64,000 bases of DNA from JBBWZH01 sp035544115 (GCA_963714145.1 OY970235.1:5704001-5768000), one strand, 5' to 3'; numbered from the stretch's first letter, positions 27,551 to 37,116 are shown. The notes: a model not told the origin generated them from the sequence alone. Translations and numbers: made by a program.

Positions 27551-30500
27551 GTGCAGGACGGCACCACCAGGCTCCCCGCCGACGGCCAGTCCGCCGCGTC
27601 GCTGGAGCCTGACGATGCCGAGGCCGACGTCCACCTCCGCCACCGGATCCGTACGCTGACCGCGGCTGCCCGCGAACTGTCGGACGCCTGCGCTGATCTG
27701 GCCGACGCCCTCCGCCCCCTCCCCGGAAACGGCATGGACGACCCCCTCACCATGGATTTCAGCCGGCTCGCCGCCGAGCGCACCGCCGCCCTGCTGGACG
27801 AAGCGGCCTCCGTCACCCGCGGCACGCTGGGCCTGCTCGGCTCCGCGTACGACGCACTCGACGCGAACGGCGCGCCACCCGGCGGCCAGCCCGCCGGTGC
27901 CGAGCCGGGCCAGCCCGCCGATGCCCACCCGGGCCAATCAGGCCAGCCGGGCCAGCCGGGCCAGCCGGGCCAATCGGGCCAGCCGGCCGAGCCGGGCCAG
28001 CCGAGCAGCTTCGAGCAGCCCGCCGGGCGCACCACCGGCCAACACCGCGCGGTCGCCGCCGCCCAGCCATCGCCGCCGGCGCAGGTGCGCCCGGTCGCCG
28101 CCAGCGCGCCGCCGGACCACCGCCCGCCAGACCACCGCCCGCCGGACGCCGGCCGCCCCAGCCCGTTCCGGCCCACCCCGGCCGAGCCGCCCGCACAGTT
28201 CGGGCCACCCGCCGCGGCCCCGGGCCAGTCCTGGCCAGCCGCCACCGACCCCAACTCACTCCGGCCAGCCGCCACCGATCCCGGCCAGCCCTGGCCGGCC
28301 GCCAGCGACCCCAGCCAACTCCGGCCGGCCGCCAGCGACCCCAGCCCGCTCCGGCCAGCCGCCACCGATCCTGGCCAGCCCTGGCCGGCCGCGAGCGACC
28401 CCAGCCCACTCCGACCGGCCGCCAGCGACCCCGGCCGGCTCCGGCCAGCCACCGGCGACCCCGGCCGGCCCTGGCCAGCCGCCACCGATCCCAGCCCACC
28501 CCGGCCAGCCGCCAGCGACCCCAGCCCGCTCCGACCGGTCGCCAGCGATCCCGGCCGGTTCCGGCCAGCCGGCGGTAGCTCCAGCCAACTCACGCCGGCC
28601 GCCAGCGACCTCGGCCAGCCCCGGTCAGCCGCCGATAGCGTCAACCAGCTCCCGCCGGCCGAGGCCGAGGCCGGCCGATTCCGGCCGGACGCCAGCGACC
28701 CGGACCCGCTCCGCTCGCCCCCGGCCGAGCTGGGCCAGTTCCCGCCGCCGACGGGCTACCCCCGGCCGGTACCGGCTCCGGCCGAACCGTACGAGCCGAT
28801 GCCCGCGCCGGACCGCTTCCGGCTGCCGCCGGCCGAGCCCACCGCCGAGCCGGCGCCGTCCAGGTTCGCTCCGCCGACGCCCAGCAGTGCCCCGCACCGG
28901 TTCCATGACGCGGCCGAGCCGATCTCCGGATCAACGATCAACAGTGAGCCCGACCGGTACGGACACCTGGCCGCCGGCAGTGCCCCGGATCAGTTGGGCT
29001 CCGCGCCGGCCGAGCCGAGCGGGGGCCGGGACCCGTACGTACCCCAGTCCGGCTTCCCCGGACGCGACGCGCCGCCCATCGAGCGGGGTCCGTTCGAGCC
29101 GCCGGCCGCGCCGATCTCCGGACCCGCTCCGGACGGGCTCCGGCTGCCACCGGGCAGGCCCCTCGTCTGGCCCCCGGCCGGGCCACCGGCCGGCGCGGAC
29201 CACAACGCGAACCAGTTCCACCAGCCGGCCCCTCGCCCGACCGCGGCGGCCGGCCCAGACCGCTACGGCGCCGCCGACCCGCTCCGGTCGATCCCGGCCG
29301 AAGGCCCCGACCGCACCCGCAGCCCCGGCACCACCGCCGGCCCCGGCGGCCCTGGCAGCACCGGCAGCCCTGGCAGCGCCAGCAGCCCTGGCAGCGCCGG
29401 TGGCACAGCCCGGTACCAGCTCGACCCGTCGGGCACCGGCCAGTTCCCGGTCGGAACCGGCCCGACCGCGGACCGGTTCCGACCGGCGATGACGGAGACC
29501 AACGGCGGCCAGGATCGCGAGGCGAGCCGGTTCCAGCCGTTCGGACCCAGCGCCGGCCGGCCGCCGATGGCCGGCGACCCGCAGCGATCCCAGCCGCCCG
29601 GCGATCCGACCGCTCCGGCCGACCGATGGCCGCCAGCCGGACCGGAACAGTTCCCGGCCCCTGCCACCGGCCTGGGGCGCCCCCAGCCGCCGACCAGCAC
29701 CACCCCGGCACTCGACCCACTCCAGGCGTCGAGCCCGGGCCAGCCGCCAACTGGACCAGGCACCGGCACAACGCCCGCGGCAGACCCGACCCGCGGCACC
29801 GGTCAGACCCCGGCCGCCGGCCCGATCCGGGATCGCTTCCAACCGCCCGCCGACAGCAGCGGCGGCGGCGGCGGCGGCTCGGTGGTACCACCCGATCGGT
29901 TCCGGCCCATCGCGGACGACTCGGACGGCCTGAGCCCGGGGCAACTTCACCTGCCCACGACCAGGGCCGGTCACCAGCCGGCCACCGGCGCGCCCGCCGA
30001 CCGCTTCCGTCCGCCCACCGGCGCGCCCGCCGACCACTTCCGGCCCCCGGCCGGCTCGCCCCCGGATCGTCTCCAGACACCGGACGGCCCAGCCACCGAC
30101 CACTTCCGCCCGCCCACCGGTACGCCCGCCGACCACTTCCGGACCCCGGCCGGCTCGCCCCCGGATCGTCTCCAGACACCGGACAGCCCAGCCACCGACC
30201 ACTTCCGCCCGCCCACCGGCGCGCCGGCGGATCGTTTCCGGCCGCCGGACGGCCCGGCCACCGGGCCGACCTCAGCAGTCGACCCAGCGCACGACCGGTT
30301 CCAGCCGACGGAACGCCCCGCCGGCGAGGGTGGCGGCCAGCCGACCGGCACCAGCCGGCCCGCCGAAACGGGCCGGCTGAGCAGCGCGCCGACGCCCATC
30401 AACGGCGCAGCCGAGCACTTCCGGCCGCCCGTCCGGCCGATCAATGGCCCGAACCCGTCCGGACCACCAAGCGGCCCGAACACCGGATCCGCAGCCTTCC

Positions 30501-32836
30501 CAGGCACGACCGCGAGCCGGTACGAGTCGCCCGGCGCCGGGATGTCGGAACGCGGGATGTCGGAACAACCGCGGCCAGCCACCGGCCCACTTTCGCCGGG
30601 TCCGGCATCCCAGGATCCGGCCGCGCCGGCATCCCGCGACATCGGCCCGGTACCCGCCGGCGGGCCCGCCCCGGACCGGTTCCAGCCGACCAGCGGCCCG
30701 ACCGGCCCCGCACCAGACGGGCATCAGGCACCGGACGGCACCAGGTCCGAACGGCTCCGGTCGGTTCCCGACCCCACTCTGGACACGTTCCGATCGCCTG
30801 CCCGGCCGAACGCCAGCACGCCTGACGGCGCGCACACCGACCGGTACCAGCAGTTCACCCGGCCGACTGACGGCACCAGGCCGCAGCCGCCAGCCGAGCC
30901 CGGCTCAGACCCGGTCCGGCCAGCGGCCGGGACGAACAGCGACCCGACACCGGACCGGTACCAGCAGTTCCCCCGGCCGACCGACCACACCAGGCCGCAG
31001 CCGCCAGCCGGGCCCGGCTCAGACCCGCTCCACCCAGCGGCCGGGACGGGCGGCGGCCCGGCGACCGGCTCGGTACCGGACTTGTTCCAGCCACCGGCCG
31101 GGTCGACCGCCAAGGCCGGGGGTACCCCCGCGACCGGAGAGGCCGGATCGACCGGGTGGACTCCCAGGACCGGATCGGCTGCCGAGGCGAGGTCGGGCGG
31201 CGCGGAGCAGTTCCGGGCGCCAGCCGGGTCGGCGCAGCGGTTCCGGACAGATCCAGCGATGGACTTCCTCCAGCCGGCCGGCGGCCGCCCGGCCGGCCGG
31301 GCGATGGACGGCCGCCCGATGGATGCCCTACCGCCGGATGCCGGACCGTCCGGCGCCCAGCCGCCGGCCGTGGACGCAGGCCCGGAGCGGTCCGGCGCGG
31401 CCGAGGTTGACCGGCCCGCGCCGGAAGCGACCGCTGGCCGGCCGGTGCGTCCGCAACTGCGGTCCGTCGCCACCGACGCCCCCACCGGCGACGAGGCCGA
31501 GAGCCGACCGGCCAGCCGGACCGGCTGGGAGCTCCCCGGGACCTCCACCGCGACCAGTCGGCGGCTGCCCGCGCTCCCACCGCTGCCACCGCTGCCGGAA
31601 CCGCGCAGCGAGTCGACCTGGCCGGACGCGTTCGTCAAGGCGCCACCACGGGCCGACCGGACCCCGCCGCCGATGCCACTGGACGAGCCGGAACCCGGCC
31701 GGCACGGCACCCCCGTGCCGGAGCTGTACGAGGTCGAGCCGGACGATGACGACGGCCTCGGGATGGTGCTGTCGACCGAGCCGGCACCGGCCGACGCGGA
31801 GCCGGACGAGCCGGCACCGGACGAGCCGGCACCGGACGGCTCCGCGCTGAGCAGGTCCGCCCTGATCGAGTCCGCACCGCCCGCCCCGGCGAGCCCCGCA
31901 CCAGCCAGCCCCATGCCAGCCAGCCCCGTGCCGGCGACCCCACTGCCGCCCGGCGACAGGGCCCCGGTCTGGTCGACCGACCCGGTGGCGTTCCCGGTGG
32001 ACGAGCCGGACCGGTTCGCCGAGTACCTGCTCGCCCCCAGCCCGCCGAGCCTGCCGGCGGCCAACGGGATCGCCCCGAGCCCGCTGCTACCGGCTCGGCA
32101 GATCGTCCCCGATCCGCTGACCGACCCGCTCCCGACGCTGCTGGGCCAGCCGGCCGCGACCGAGCTACCGGCCGCGCCGGACCTGCCCGTCGCCGCGCCG
32201 GAGGAGTACGGCAGCGCACTGCCGTCGACACCCGGGCCAGCCGACCCCGACGACCATTCGGGACTGGCCGTGCTGGCCCGGCAGGTGGAGGCGGCCCGCC
32301 GGCACCTGCAGGCGGCCGTGGTGGTGGCACACGACCAGAGCCATCCCGTGGTCGGTGACCTGCTCGGCGTGGTGGAGCAGGTGCTGGCCTCGCTGACCGA
32401 GCTGGCCAGCGGATCCCGGGAGGCGCTGCCGGCGGCCATCGCCAGCCAGGTCTTCCCGGGCGAGGCGCGGTTCCTCTGCTCGATGCCGTGGGAACGCAAT
32501 CCGGTGGTGGCCGACGACCCGCACGGTCCGGAGCCGGCCGGGTCCAGCGGGCTGTGCCGGCTGCTGCTCGCGCTCGGCTACGAAGCACAGCTGGTCACCG
32601 GCTCGGCCGGGGCGAGCAGCGTGCAGATCCGGACCGACCGGTACGCGGCGCACATCGCGCTGGTCGAGCCGGCCGGCGGCGGGCGGCAGCGGTGGAGTGG
32701 CGCGCTGGAGTGGACCGACGCCAACGGCGTCACCCGTACCTGGGCCGAGACGCTCGGCCCGGTCGAACTGGACGAGGAGGAGTTGGCCCGCCGCACCGAC
32801 GAACTGCTGCGTCGCTGCGTGGGCTCCCGCTGCTGA
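27551..32836 (+). CDS. 1761-residue repeat protein with conserved ends
   Basis: I do not recognise this protein. Residues 1 to about 110 form a helical domain (DVHLRHRIRTLTAAARELSDACADLADALRPL, then LAAERTAALLDEAASVTRGTLGLLGSAYDALDA). About 1430 residues of Pro/Ala/Asp/Arg/Gln-rich repeats follow. The last ~190 residues are again well-ordered (LAVLARQVEAARRHLQAAVVVAHDQSHPVVGDLLG, CRLLLALGYEAQLVTG, IRTDRYAAHIALVEP, WSGALEWTDANGVTRTW, ELARRTDELLRRCV). There is no signal peptide or membrane helix, so it is probably cytoplasmic or a scaffold. The start is a GTG at 27551. The frame stays open through the repeats, and both ends have normal codon use. Confidence 0.7.
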   Translation: MQDGTTRLPADGQSAASLEPDDAEADVHLRHRIRTLTAAARELSDACADLADALRPLPGNGMDDPLTMDFSRLAAERTAALLDEAASVTRGTLGLLGSAYDALDANGAPPGGQPAGAEPGQPADAHPGQSGQPGQPGQPGQSGQPAEPGQPSSFEQPAGRTTGQHRAVAAAQPSPPAQVRPVAASAPPDHRPPDHRPPDAGRPSPFRPTPAEPPAQFGPPAAAPGQSWPAATDPNSLRPAATDPGQPWPAASDPSQLRPAASDPSPLRPAATDPGQPWPAASDPSPLRPAASDPGRLRPATGDPGRPWPAATDPSPPRPAASDPSPLRPVASDPGRFRPAGGSSSQLTPAASDLGQPRSAADSVNQLPPAEAEAGRFRPDASDPDPLRSPPAELGQFPPPTGYPRPVPAPAEPYEPMPAPDRFRLPPAEPTAEPAPSRFAPPTPSSAPHRFHDAAEPISGSTINSEPDRYGHLAAGSAPDQLGSAPAEPSGGRDPYVPQSGFPGRDAPPIERGPFEPPAAPISGPAPDGLRLPPGRPLVWPPAGPPAGADHNANQFHQPAPRPTAAAGPDRYGAADPLRSIPAEGPDRTRSPGTTAGPGGPGSTGSPGSASSPGSAGGTARYQLDPSGTGQFPVGTGPTADRFRPAMTETNGGQDREASRFQPFGPSAGRPPMAGDPQRSQPPGDPTAPADRWPPAGPEQFPAPATGLGRPQPPTSTTPALDPLQASSPGQPPTGPGTGTTPAADPTRGTGQTPAAGPIRDRFQPPADSSGGGGGGSVVPPDRFRPIADDSDGLSPGQLHLPTTRAGHQPATGAPADRFRPPTGAPADHFRPPAGSPPDRLQTPDGPATDHFRPPTGTPADHFRTPAGSPPDRLQTPDSPATDHFRPPTGAPADRFRPPDGPATGPTSAVDPAHDRFQPTERPAGEGGGQPTGTSRPAETGRLSSAPTPINGAAEHFRPPVRPINGPNPSGPPSGPNTGSAAFPGTTASRYESPGAGMSERGMSEQPRPATGPLSPGPASQDPAAPASRDIGPVPAGGPAPDRFQPTSGPTGPAPDGHQAPDGTRSERLRSVPDPTLDTFRSPARPNASTPDGAHTDRYQQFTRPTDGTRPQPPAEPGSDPVRPAAGTNSDPTPDRYQQFPRPTDHTRPQPPAGPGSDPLHPAAGTGGGPATGSVPDLFQPPAGSTAKAGGTPATGEAGSTGWTPRTGSAAEARSGGAEQFRAPAGSAQRFRTDPAMDFLQPAGGRPAGRAMDGRPMDALPPDAGPSGAQPPAVDAGPERSGAAEVDRPAPEATAGRPVRPQLRSVATDAPTGDEAESRPASRTGWELPGTSTATSRRLPALPPLPPLPEPRSESTWPDAFVKAPPRADRTPPPMPLDEPEPGRHGTPVPELYEVEPDDDDGLGMVLSTEPAPADAEPDEPAPDEPAPDGSALSRSALIESAPPAPASPAPASPMPASPVPATPLPPGDRAPVWSTDPVAFPVDEPDRFAEYLLAPSPPSLPAANGIAPSPLLPARQIVPDPLTDPLPTLLGQPAATELPAAPDLPVAAPEEYGSALPSTPGPADPDDHSGLAVLARQVEAARRHLQAAVVVAHDQSHPVVGDLLGVVEQVLASLTELASGSREALPAAIASQVFPGEARFLCSMPWERNPVVADDPHGPEPAGSSGLCRLLLALGYEAQLVTGSAGASSVQIRTDRYAAHIALVEPAGGGRQRWSGALEWTDANGVTRTWAETLGPVELDEEELARRTDELLRRCVGSRC
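28233..28560 (+). repeat. 30-bp coding repeats in the 1761-residue protein
   Basis: About ten degenerate 30-bp units encode a decapeptide of the pattern AASDPSPLRP, with variants such as ATDPGQPWPA. Neighbouring units alternate between SPLRP and GQPWP endings, which suggests that pairs were duplicated together. Confidence 0.65.
30032..30229 (+). repeat. 99-bp tandem duplication
   Basis: Two near-identical 99-bp units (30032-30130 and 30131-30229) each encode 33 residues starting DHFRPPAGSPPDRLQTPD or DHFRTPAGSPPDRLQTPD. A second, ~120-bp duplication (DRYQQF...RPTD...TRPQPP) lies at about 30838-31050. Confidence 0.7.
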
Positions 32837-32860
32837 CCGCGGGACCATCCCGTCGAACCC

Positions 32861-32954
32861 GGTACCGGAGACAGCCGGCACCGGAGACAGCCGGCACCGG
32901 AGACGGCCTGTACCGGAGACCCCGGTACCGAGACCCCGGGTACCGGAGACAGCC
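32861..32954. repeat. minisatellite of ~16-bp GGTACCGGAGACAGCC units
   Basis: Six units start at 32861, 32877, 32893, 32909, 32924 and 32938, with lengths 14-17 bp. They lie just after the stop of the 1761-residue gene and before the convergent manA stop. The region is not coding in any convincing frame. Confidence 0.75.
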
Positions 32955-33001
32955 GGACGGGACCAGCCATCCCGCGCAGCACCGGGCCTGCCGGCCGCGG
33001 A

Positions 33002-34270
33002 TCAGGCCAGGTTCGTCGTGGCGCGGAAGATGGTGGCGGTGCCGGTGAGGGTGACGGCCACCCCGGCCGGGACCCAGGCGGAGTGACCGCGGCCCAGCCG
33101 GACCGGGTCGCCGGCGCCGGTCACGGTCAGCTCGCCCTCGGTGGCGAGCAGGATCTGCGGGCCGGCCGGATCCAGGGTGACCGGCGCGGTGCTGCCCAGC
33201 TGCAGCCTGGAGAGGCGGAACTCCGGGGCCGGGGTGTCGTAGACCTCCTCGGCCGGGCCGAGCCGGCGTGGCTCGACGGTCGGCAGCGGGCTGTCGGTCA
33301 GGTCCAGGATGCGCAGCAGCTCGGCGACGTCCACGTGCTTCGGGGTGAGGCCGCCGCGCAGCACGTTGTCCGAGTTGGCCATGATCTCGACGCCGGTGCC
33401 GCGCAGGTAGGCGTGCATCCGCCCGGCCGGCAGGAAGATCGCCTGGCCGGGCCGCAACCGGAGCAGGTTCAGCAGCAGCGCGATCACCACGCCGACGTCG
33501 CCGGGGTAGGCGCGGGCCAGGTCGACGGCGGTGGTCAGCTCGGCGGTGAACTCGCCGCCGCCGGCCGCGGCCAGTTCGGCGGCGACCGCGACGGCGGTCA
33601 CCAGCGGGGCGCGCTTGTGCTTCGGCAGCGTGAGCAGGCCGGTGACCACCTCGCGCAGGCCGTGCTGGTTCGGCCGGGCGCGCAGGGCACCCAGGTACGG
33701 CGCGATCGCGGGGACGGCGCGGCCGGCCGGGGTGCCCTCGCCGGCGGCGGTGGCGACCCGGAGCAGTCCGTCCAGCAGCCGGATCGTGTCGGTGGCCGGC
33801 CGGAAGCCGCAGAGCGCGTCGAACGGGGTGAGCGCGCAGAGCAGTTCCGGCTTGTGGTGGGCGTCCCGGTAGTTGCGGTCCGGCGCGGTGAGCGGCATGT
33901 CCCGGGCGTTCTCCTGGGCGTAGCCCTCGGCCGCCTGGGTGGCGTTCGGGTGCGCCTGCAGCGAGAGCGGCGCGGCGGCGGCGATCACCTTGAGCAGGAA
34001 CGGCAGCCGCGGGCCGAACCGGGCGACCACGCCGGCGCCGAGCTCGGCCTGCGGGGCGTCCTCGATCCGGGCCAGCAGGGTGGAGCTTTGCTGATCGCGG
34101 ATCCGGGACGGATCACCGGGATGCGCACCCATCCAGAGTTCCGCGGCCGGAACCCCGGTCGGAGCTACGCCGAGCAGTGCCGGGATCGCGGTACGCGAAC
34201 CCCAGGCGTAGTCACGGACCGGATTTTCCAGCAAGGCGGCCGTTGCATGGTGGACCGCGGTGGTCTGCAC
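33002..34270 (-). CDS. manA: mannose-6-phosphate isomerase, class I
   Basis: A 422-residue zinc enzyme interconverting fructose-6-P and mannose-6-P, feeding GDP-mannose synthesis with ManB. The type I signatures are LLKVIAAAAPLSLQAHPN (zinc Gln/His), HKPELLCALTPFDALCGFRP, FLPAGRMHAYLRGTGVEIMANSDNVLRGGLTPKHVD, and a C-terminal cupin-like strand region. The GTG at 34270 gives VQTTAVHHATAALLENPVRDYAWGS, close to the usual N-terminus; a longer in-frame start at 34363 reads as non-coding. It lies in the conserved block with the SIS protein and manB, although here the cation transporter intervenes. Confidence 0.93.
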   Translation of the reverse strand: MQTTAVHHATAALLENPVRDYAWGSRTAIPALLGVAPTGVPAAELWMGAHPGDPSRIRDQQSSTLLARIEDAPQAELGAGVVARFGPRLPFLLKVIAAAAPLSLQAHPNATQAAEGYAQENARDMPLTAPDRNYRDAHHKPELLCALTPFDALCGFRPATDTIRLLDGLLRVATAAGEGTPAGRAVPAIAPYLGALRARPNQHGLREVVTGLLTLPKHKRAPLVTAVAVAAELAAAGGGEFTAELTTAVDLARAYPGDVGVVIALLLNLLRLRPGQAIFLPAGRMHAYLRGTGVEIMANSDNVLRGGLTPKHVDVAELLRILDLTDSPLPTVEPRRLGPAEEVYDTPAPEFRLSRLQLGSTAPVTLDPAGPQILLATEGELTVTGAGDPVRLGRGHSAWVPAGVAVTLTGTATIFRATTNLA

Positions 34271-34516
34271 GGCCGCCGACCCTACCCGGTCAACGGTGCG
34301 GCCGGCCGGTTGGCCGGCGGTTTCGACCCGTCCGCGGCCGCGGTGGGCGGCGGTGTGGCCCAACCGGCCCGGCGCCGGCGGGCGTCCCTCGGCCGGCGCC
34401 GGGACCGGTCGCCGCGGCCCCCTGCGGTTCCAGCAGCATAGCCCGCTGCTAACTCTGCGTGTAGATATTCGCGGAGATCGCTAGGCCGATCGAGTGATCG
34501 CTGGAACGGAGAGTAG

Positions 34517-35482
34517 TCAGGATGGCGAGCGTTCCGCCTCGGGCACGTCTGCGCCGATCCGGTGTGCGTGCGACGGGCCGCGGTCCAGGTCGGGCTCGAG
34601 GTAGATCACCCGGGCCACCGGTTCGGCCGCCCGGACCCGGCGCTCGGCGGCGTCGATCGCCGCGGCGACCCGCTCCAGGCTCGTCGTCCGCGGCATCGCG
34701 ACCTTGGCCGCGACCAGCAGTTCGTCCGGGCCGAGATGCATGGTGCGCAGGTGGATCACCCGGTCCACGCCCTGGCCGACCAGCGCGGCACGGATCCGGT
34801 CCACCGCGTCCGGGGAGGCCGCCTCGCCGACCAGCAGGCTCTTCGTCTCGATGACCAGGACGATCGCGACGACGCCCAGCAGCACCCCGATCGCCAGCGT
34901 GCCGACCGCGTCCCAGATGCCGTCGCCGGTGATCGCGGCCAGGCTGACCCCGAACAGCGCGAAGACCAGGCCGAGCAGCGCCGCGGTGTCCTCCAGCAGC
35001 ACCACCGGCAGCTCCGGCGCCTTGGCCCGGCGGATGAACTGCACCCAGTTCGCGCTGCCGCGGACGTGGTTCGACTCGGTCACCGCGGTCCGCAGCGAAA
35101 AGCTCTCCAGCACGATCGCCACCAGCAGGATGGCGACCGCGATCAGCGGCGACTCCACCGCCTCCGGGTGCTGCAGCTTGTGCACTCCCTCGTACAGCGA
35201 GAACAACGCGCCGACGGTGAACAGCACCAGCGCGACCAGGAACGCGTAGAAGTACCGGTCCCGGCCGTAGCCGAACGGGTGCGCCTCGTTCGCGTCACGC
35301 CGGGCCAGCCGGCCGCCGAGCAGCAGCAGCGCCTGGTTCCCGGAGTCCGCCACCGAGTGCGCCGACTCCGCGAGCATCGACGAGGACCCGGTGAAGACGA
35401 ACCCCACGAACTTGGCCGCCGCGATGCCTATGTTCGCGGCCAACGCGGCCACGATCGCGCGGGTGCCTCCGCTGGCGCTCAT
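34517..35482 (-). CDS. cation diffusion facilitator (zinc/cobalt/iron efflux)
   Basis: A 321-residue CDF transporter. About six membrane helices carry the metal-site helix MLAESAHSVADSGNQALLLLG, the PFGYGRDRYFYAFLVALVLFTVGALFSLYEG motif and a second acidic helix (LLEDTAALLGLVFALFG). A cytoplasmic C-terminal ferredoxin-like domain follows (VDRVIHLRTMHLGPDELLVAAKVAM). It is expected to exchange divalent metal for protons. The ATG at 35482 follows AGGAGGGG, which decides the start over an upstream ATG. It interrupts the usual manA-SIS adjacency. Confidence 0.92.
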   Translation of the reverse strand: MSASGGTRAIVAALAANIGIAAAKFVGFVFTGSSSMLAESAHSVADSGNQALLLLGGRLARRDANEAHPFGYGRDRYFYAFLVALVLFTVGALFSLYEGVHKLQHPEAVESPLIAVAILLVAIVLESFSLRTAVTESNHVRGSANWVQFIRRAKAPELPVVLLEDTAALLGLVFALFGVSLAAITGDGIWDAVGTLAIGVLLGVVAIVLVIETKSLLVGEAASPDAVDRIRAALVGQGVDRVIHLRTMHLGPDELLVAAKVAMPRTTSLERVAAAIDAAERRVRAAEPVARVIYLEPDLDRGPSHAHRIGADVPEAERSPS

Positions 35483-35518
35483 CGTCCCCTCCTGCACATC
35501 ACGCCCGGACCGTACCGG

Positions 35519-35586
35519 CTCACGGTGCTAGCCAGTTCGCGGCGCTGCGCTCCGCTCACTGTGCTAGCCAGTTCGCGGCGCTGCGC
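35519..35586. repeat. two 32-bp repeats with 36-bp period
   Basis: A 32-bp sequence (ending CAGTTCGCGGCGCTGCGC) occurs at 35519-35550 and 35555-35586 with one mismatch. Part of it (CTCCGCTCACTGTG) recurs at about 35666-35680, into the end of the SIS gene. This is the gap between the CDF start and the SIS-gene stop. No promoter is obvious. Confidence 0.6.
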
Positions 35587-35672
35587 GCCAAACGCGGCGT
35601 CTTCCCTCGGCACCGCGCAGCGACTTCGTCGGCGCGTTGCCTCAGTCCAGACGCCGCTGCGCCCCGCTCCGC

Positions 35673-36791
35673 TCACTGTGGCGGCTGGCCGATCCGCTCG
35701 CCGGACGGATCGATACCGAGGGCGAGCCCGACGTAGACGGTGACGAAATCGAGCAGGCCGATCAGCGAGGCGAGCCGGGTCACCGGGCCGCCCTCCTCGG
35801 CGGTCAGCGCCGAGATCGGCACCGCCCGGTCGGCCAGCAGGCCGGTGGTGACCTCCAACTGGCCGCGGACGTCCGGCTCCTCCTCGGTGTCACGCAGCAG
35901 CACCAGCCGGAGCCGGCGCGGCTCGGCCTCCTCGACCCGGTCGCGGAAGAGGTCGCCCTCGTCCGGCGCCGCCGAGCCGTTGAACAGGCCACCGAACAGC
36001 CGGGCCGCCGCCGGCAGGGTGCCCCAGACGGCCGGCAGCGTCGCGTTGCCGGCGAGCTGGCTGGCCAGCCGGTAGGCGGCGACGCCGGTCAGCGGGGTGG
36101 TACCCCAGGCCATCGGCAGCGTGGTGCCGATGGCCAGCGCCAGCGTCTTCGCCGGGTTCACGAACGTGTCGCTGTTCGGGCGGCAGCGGGCGCTGATCGA
36201 GTCCAGCAGGTCGCCGGCGGCCACCATGTCGTCGTCCCGGACCGGCGCCAGCCGCAGTCGGCCGGCCATCCGCAGCAGCGGGGTGAGCAGCCCCCAGAGC
36301 GCCGCCTGGGCCGGCCGGCCACCGGGCACCGGAACGTACGGCGCCCGCGCCCGCAGGCAGGCCTCCTCCAGCTGGGACGGCGCCGGGCCGACCCCGACCA
36401 GCGGCATCCCGCGCCGGCTCGCCGCCTGCGCCAGGGCCAGCACCCGCTCGTCGTCGCCGGCGTGGGCGGCGAGCAGTAGCAGGTCCGCCGGGCCGGCCCA
36501 CATCGGCAGCGTGGTGGACGCCGGCAGCAGCACCGGCGCGGCACTGTCCGCCCAGTCGGCGAGCGCCGCGATCGCGTGCCCGGCCACGTCTATGCCCGCG
36601 TCGCAGCAGACCAGCACCGCCCGCGGCCGCAGGTCGGCCAGATAACCGTCCACACCGGACTCCTCGGCCAGCTGCATGCTCTCCCGCAGCTGCGCCCCGC
36701 CGGTGGCGAGCAACCGGAGCAGACCGCCGCGGTCCGCCTCGCTCAGCCGTTCGGCAGTGTCCAGAACCGACTCGTCCAGCACCGTACGCAC
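35673..36791 (-). CDS. SIS-domain sugar isomerase-like protein (Rv3256c family)
   Basis: A 372-residue protein related to bifunctional phosphoglucose/phosphomannose isomerases: VLDESVLDTAERLSEADRGGLLRLLATGGAQLRES, an SIS fold with ADLLLLAAHAGDDERVLALAQAASRRGMPLVGVG, then WGLLTPLLRMAGRL and LRLVLLRDTEEEP. Several catalytic residues of true isomerases are not evident, so activity is uncertain. Its place between manA and manB implies a link to mannose metabolism. The GTG at 36791 was chosen because the upstream extension reads as translation of the Trm112 gene in another frame. Confidence 0.8.
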   Translation of the reverse strand: MRTVLDESVLDTAERLSEADRGGLLRLLATGGAQLRESMQLAEESGVDGYLADLRPRAVLVCCDAGIDVAGHAIAALADWADSAAPVLLPASTTLPMWAGPADLLLLAAHAGDDERVLALAQAASRRGMPLVGVGPAPSQLEEACLRARAPYVPVPGGRPAQAALWGLLTPLLRMAGRLRLAPVRDDDMVAAGDLLDSISARCRPNSDTFVNPAKTLALAIGTTLPMAWGTTPLTGVAAYRLASQLAGNATLPAVWGTLPAAARLFGGLFNGSAAPDEGDLFRDRVEEAEPRRLRLVLLRDTEEEPDVRGQLEVTTGLLADRAVPISALTAEEGGPVTRLASLIGLLDFVTVYVGLALGIDPSGERIGQPPQ

Positions 36792-36849
36792 CCCCGTTCC
36801 CGCGTCCTGGTGACCCACGTCCTGATGACCCGCGCCCTGGTAGCCGGAG

Positions 36850-37038
36850 TCAGGCCGTCGGCGCCGTCGCCTCCGGCGGCCGGGCCTCGTCCACCAGCAG
36901 CACCGGGATGTCGTCCCGGACCGGGTAGGCCAGGCCGCAGCCGGTGCACACCAGCTCCTCGGCCGGGTCGTCCACCCGCAGCACCGCATGGCAGGCCGGA
37001 CACACCAGGATCTCCAGCAGCATCGGGTCGAGCTTCAT
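36850..37038 (-). CDS. Trm112-family zinc protein
   Basis: A 62-residue protein with two Cys pairs (Cys13, Cys16, Cys31, Cys34) in LVCPACHAVL and LVCTGCGLAYPV, the zinc-ribbon of Trm112/YcaR proteins, ending in PVRDDIPVLLVDEARP. Such proteins activate methyltransferases in eukaryotes and archaea. In actinobacteria the gene sits between manB and the SIS gene, and its partner is not known. Confidence 0.9.
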   Translation of the reverse strand: MKLDPMLLEILVCPACHAVLRVDDPAEELVCTGCGLAYPVRDDIPVLLVDEARPPEATAPTA

Positions 37039-37116
37039 CGTGGGTCTCCCTCGGATCGGTTCCGCGCTGTGCTGGTCGGGCAGCGGTTGGCCGGGCAGCG
37101 GAGCCAGCCGGGCGGC

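Noticed and set aside
35483..35672. Gene in the repeats between the CDF and SIS genes
   Set aside because: The frames there are short, lack ribosome-binding sites and consist of the repeated unit.
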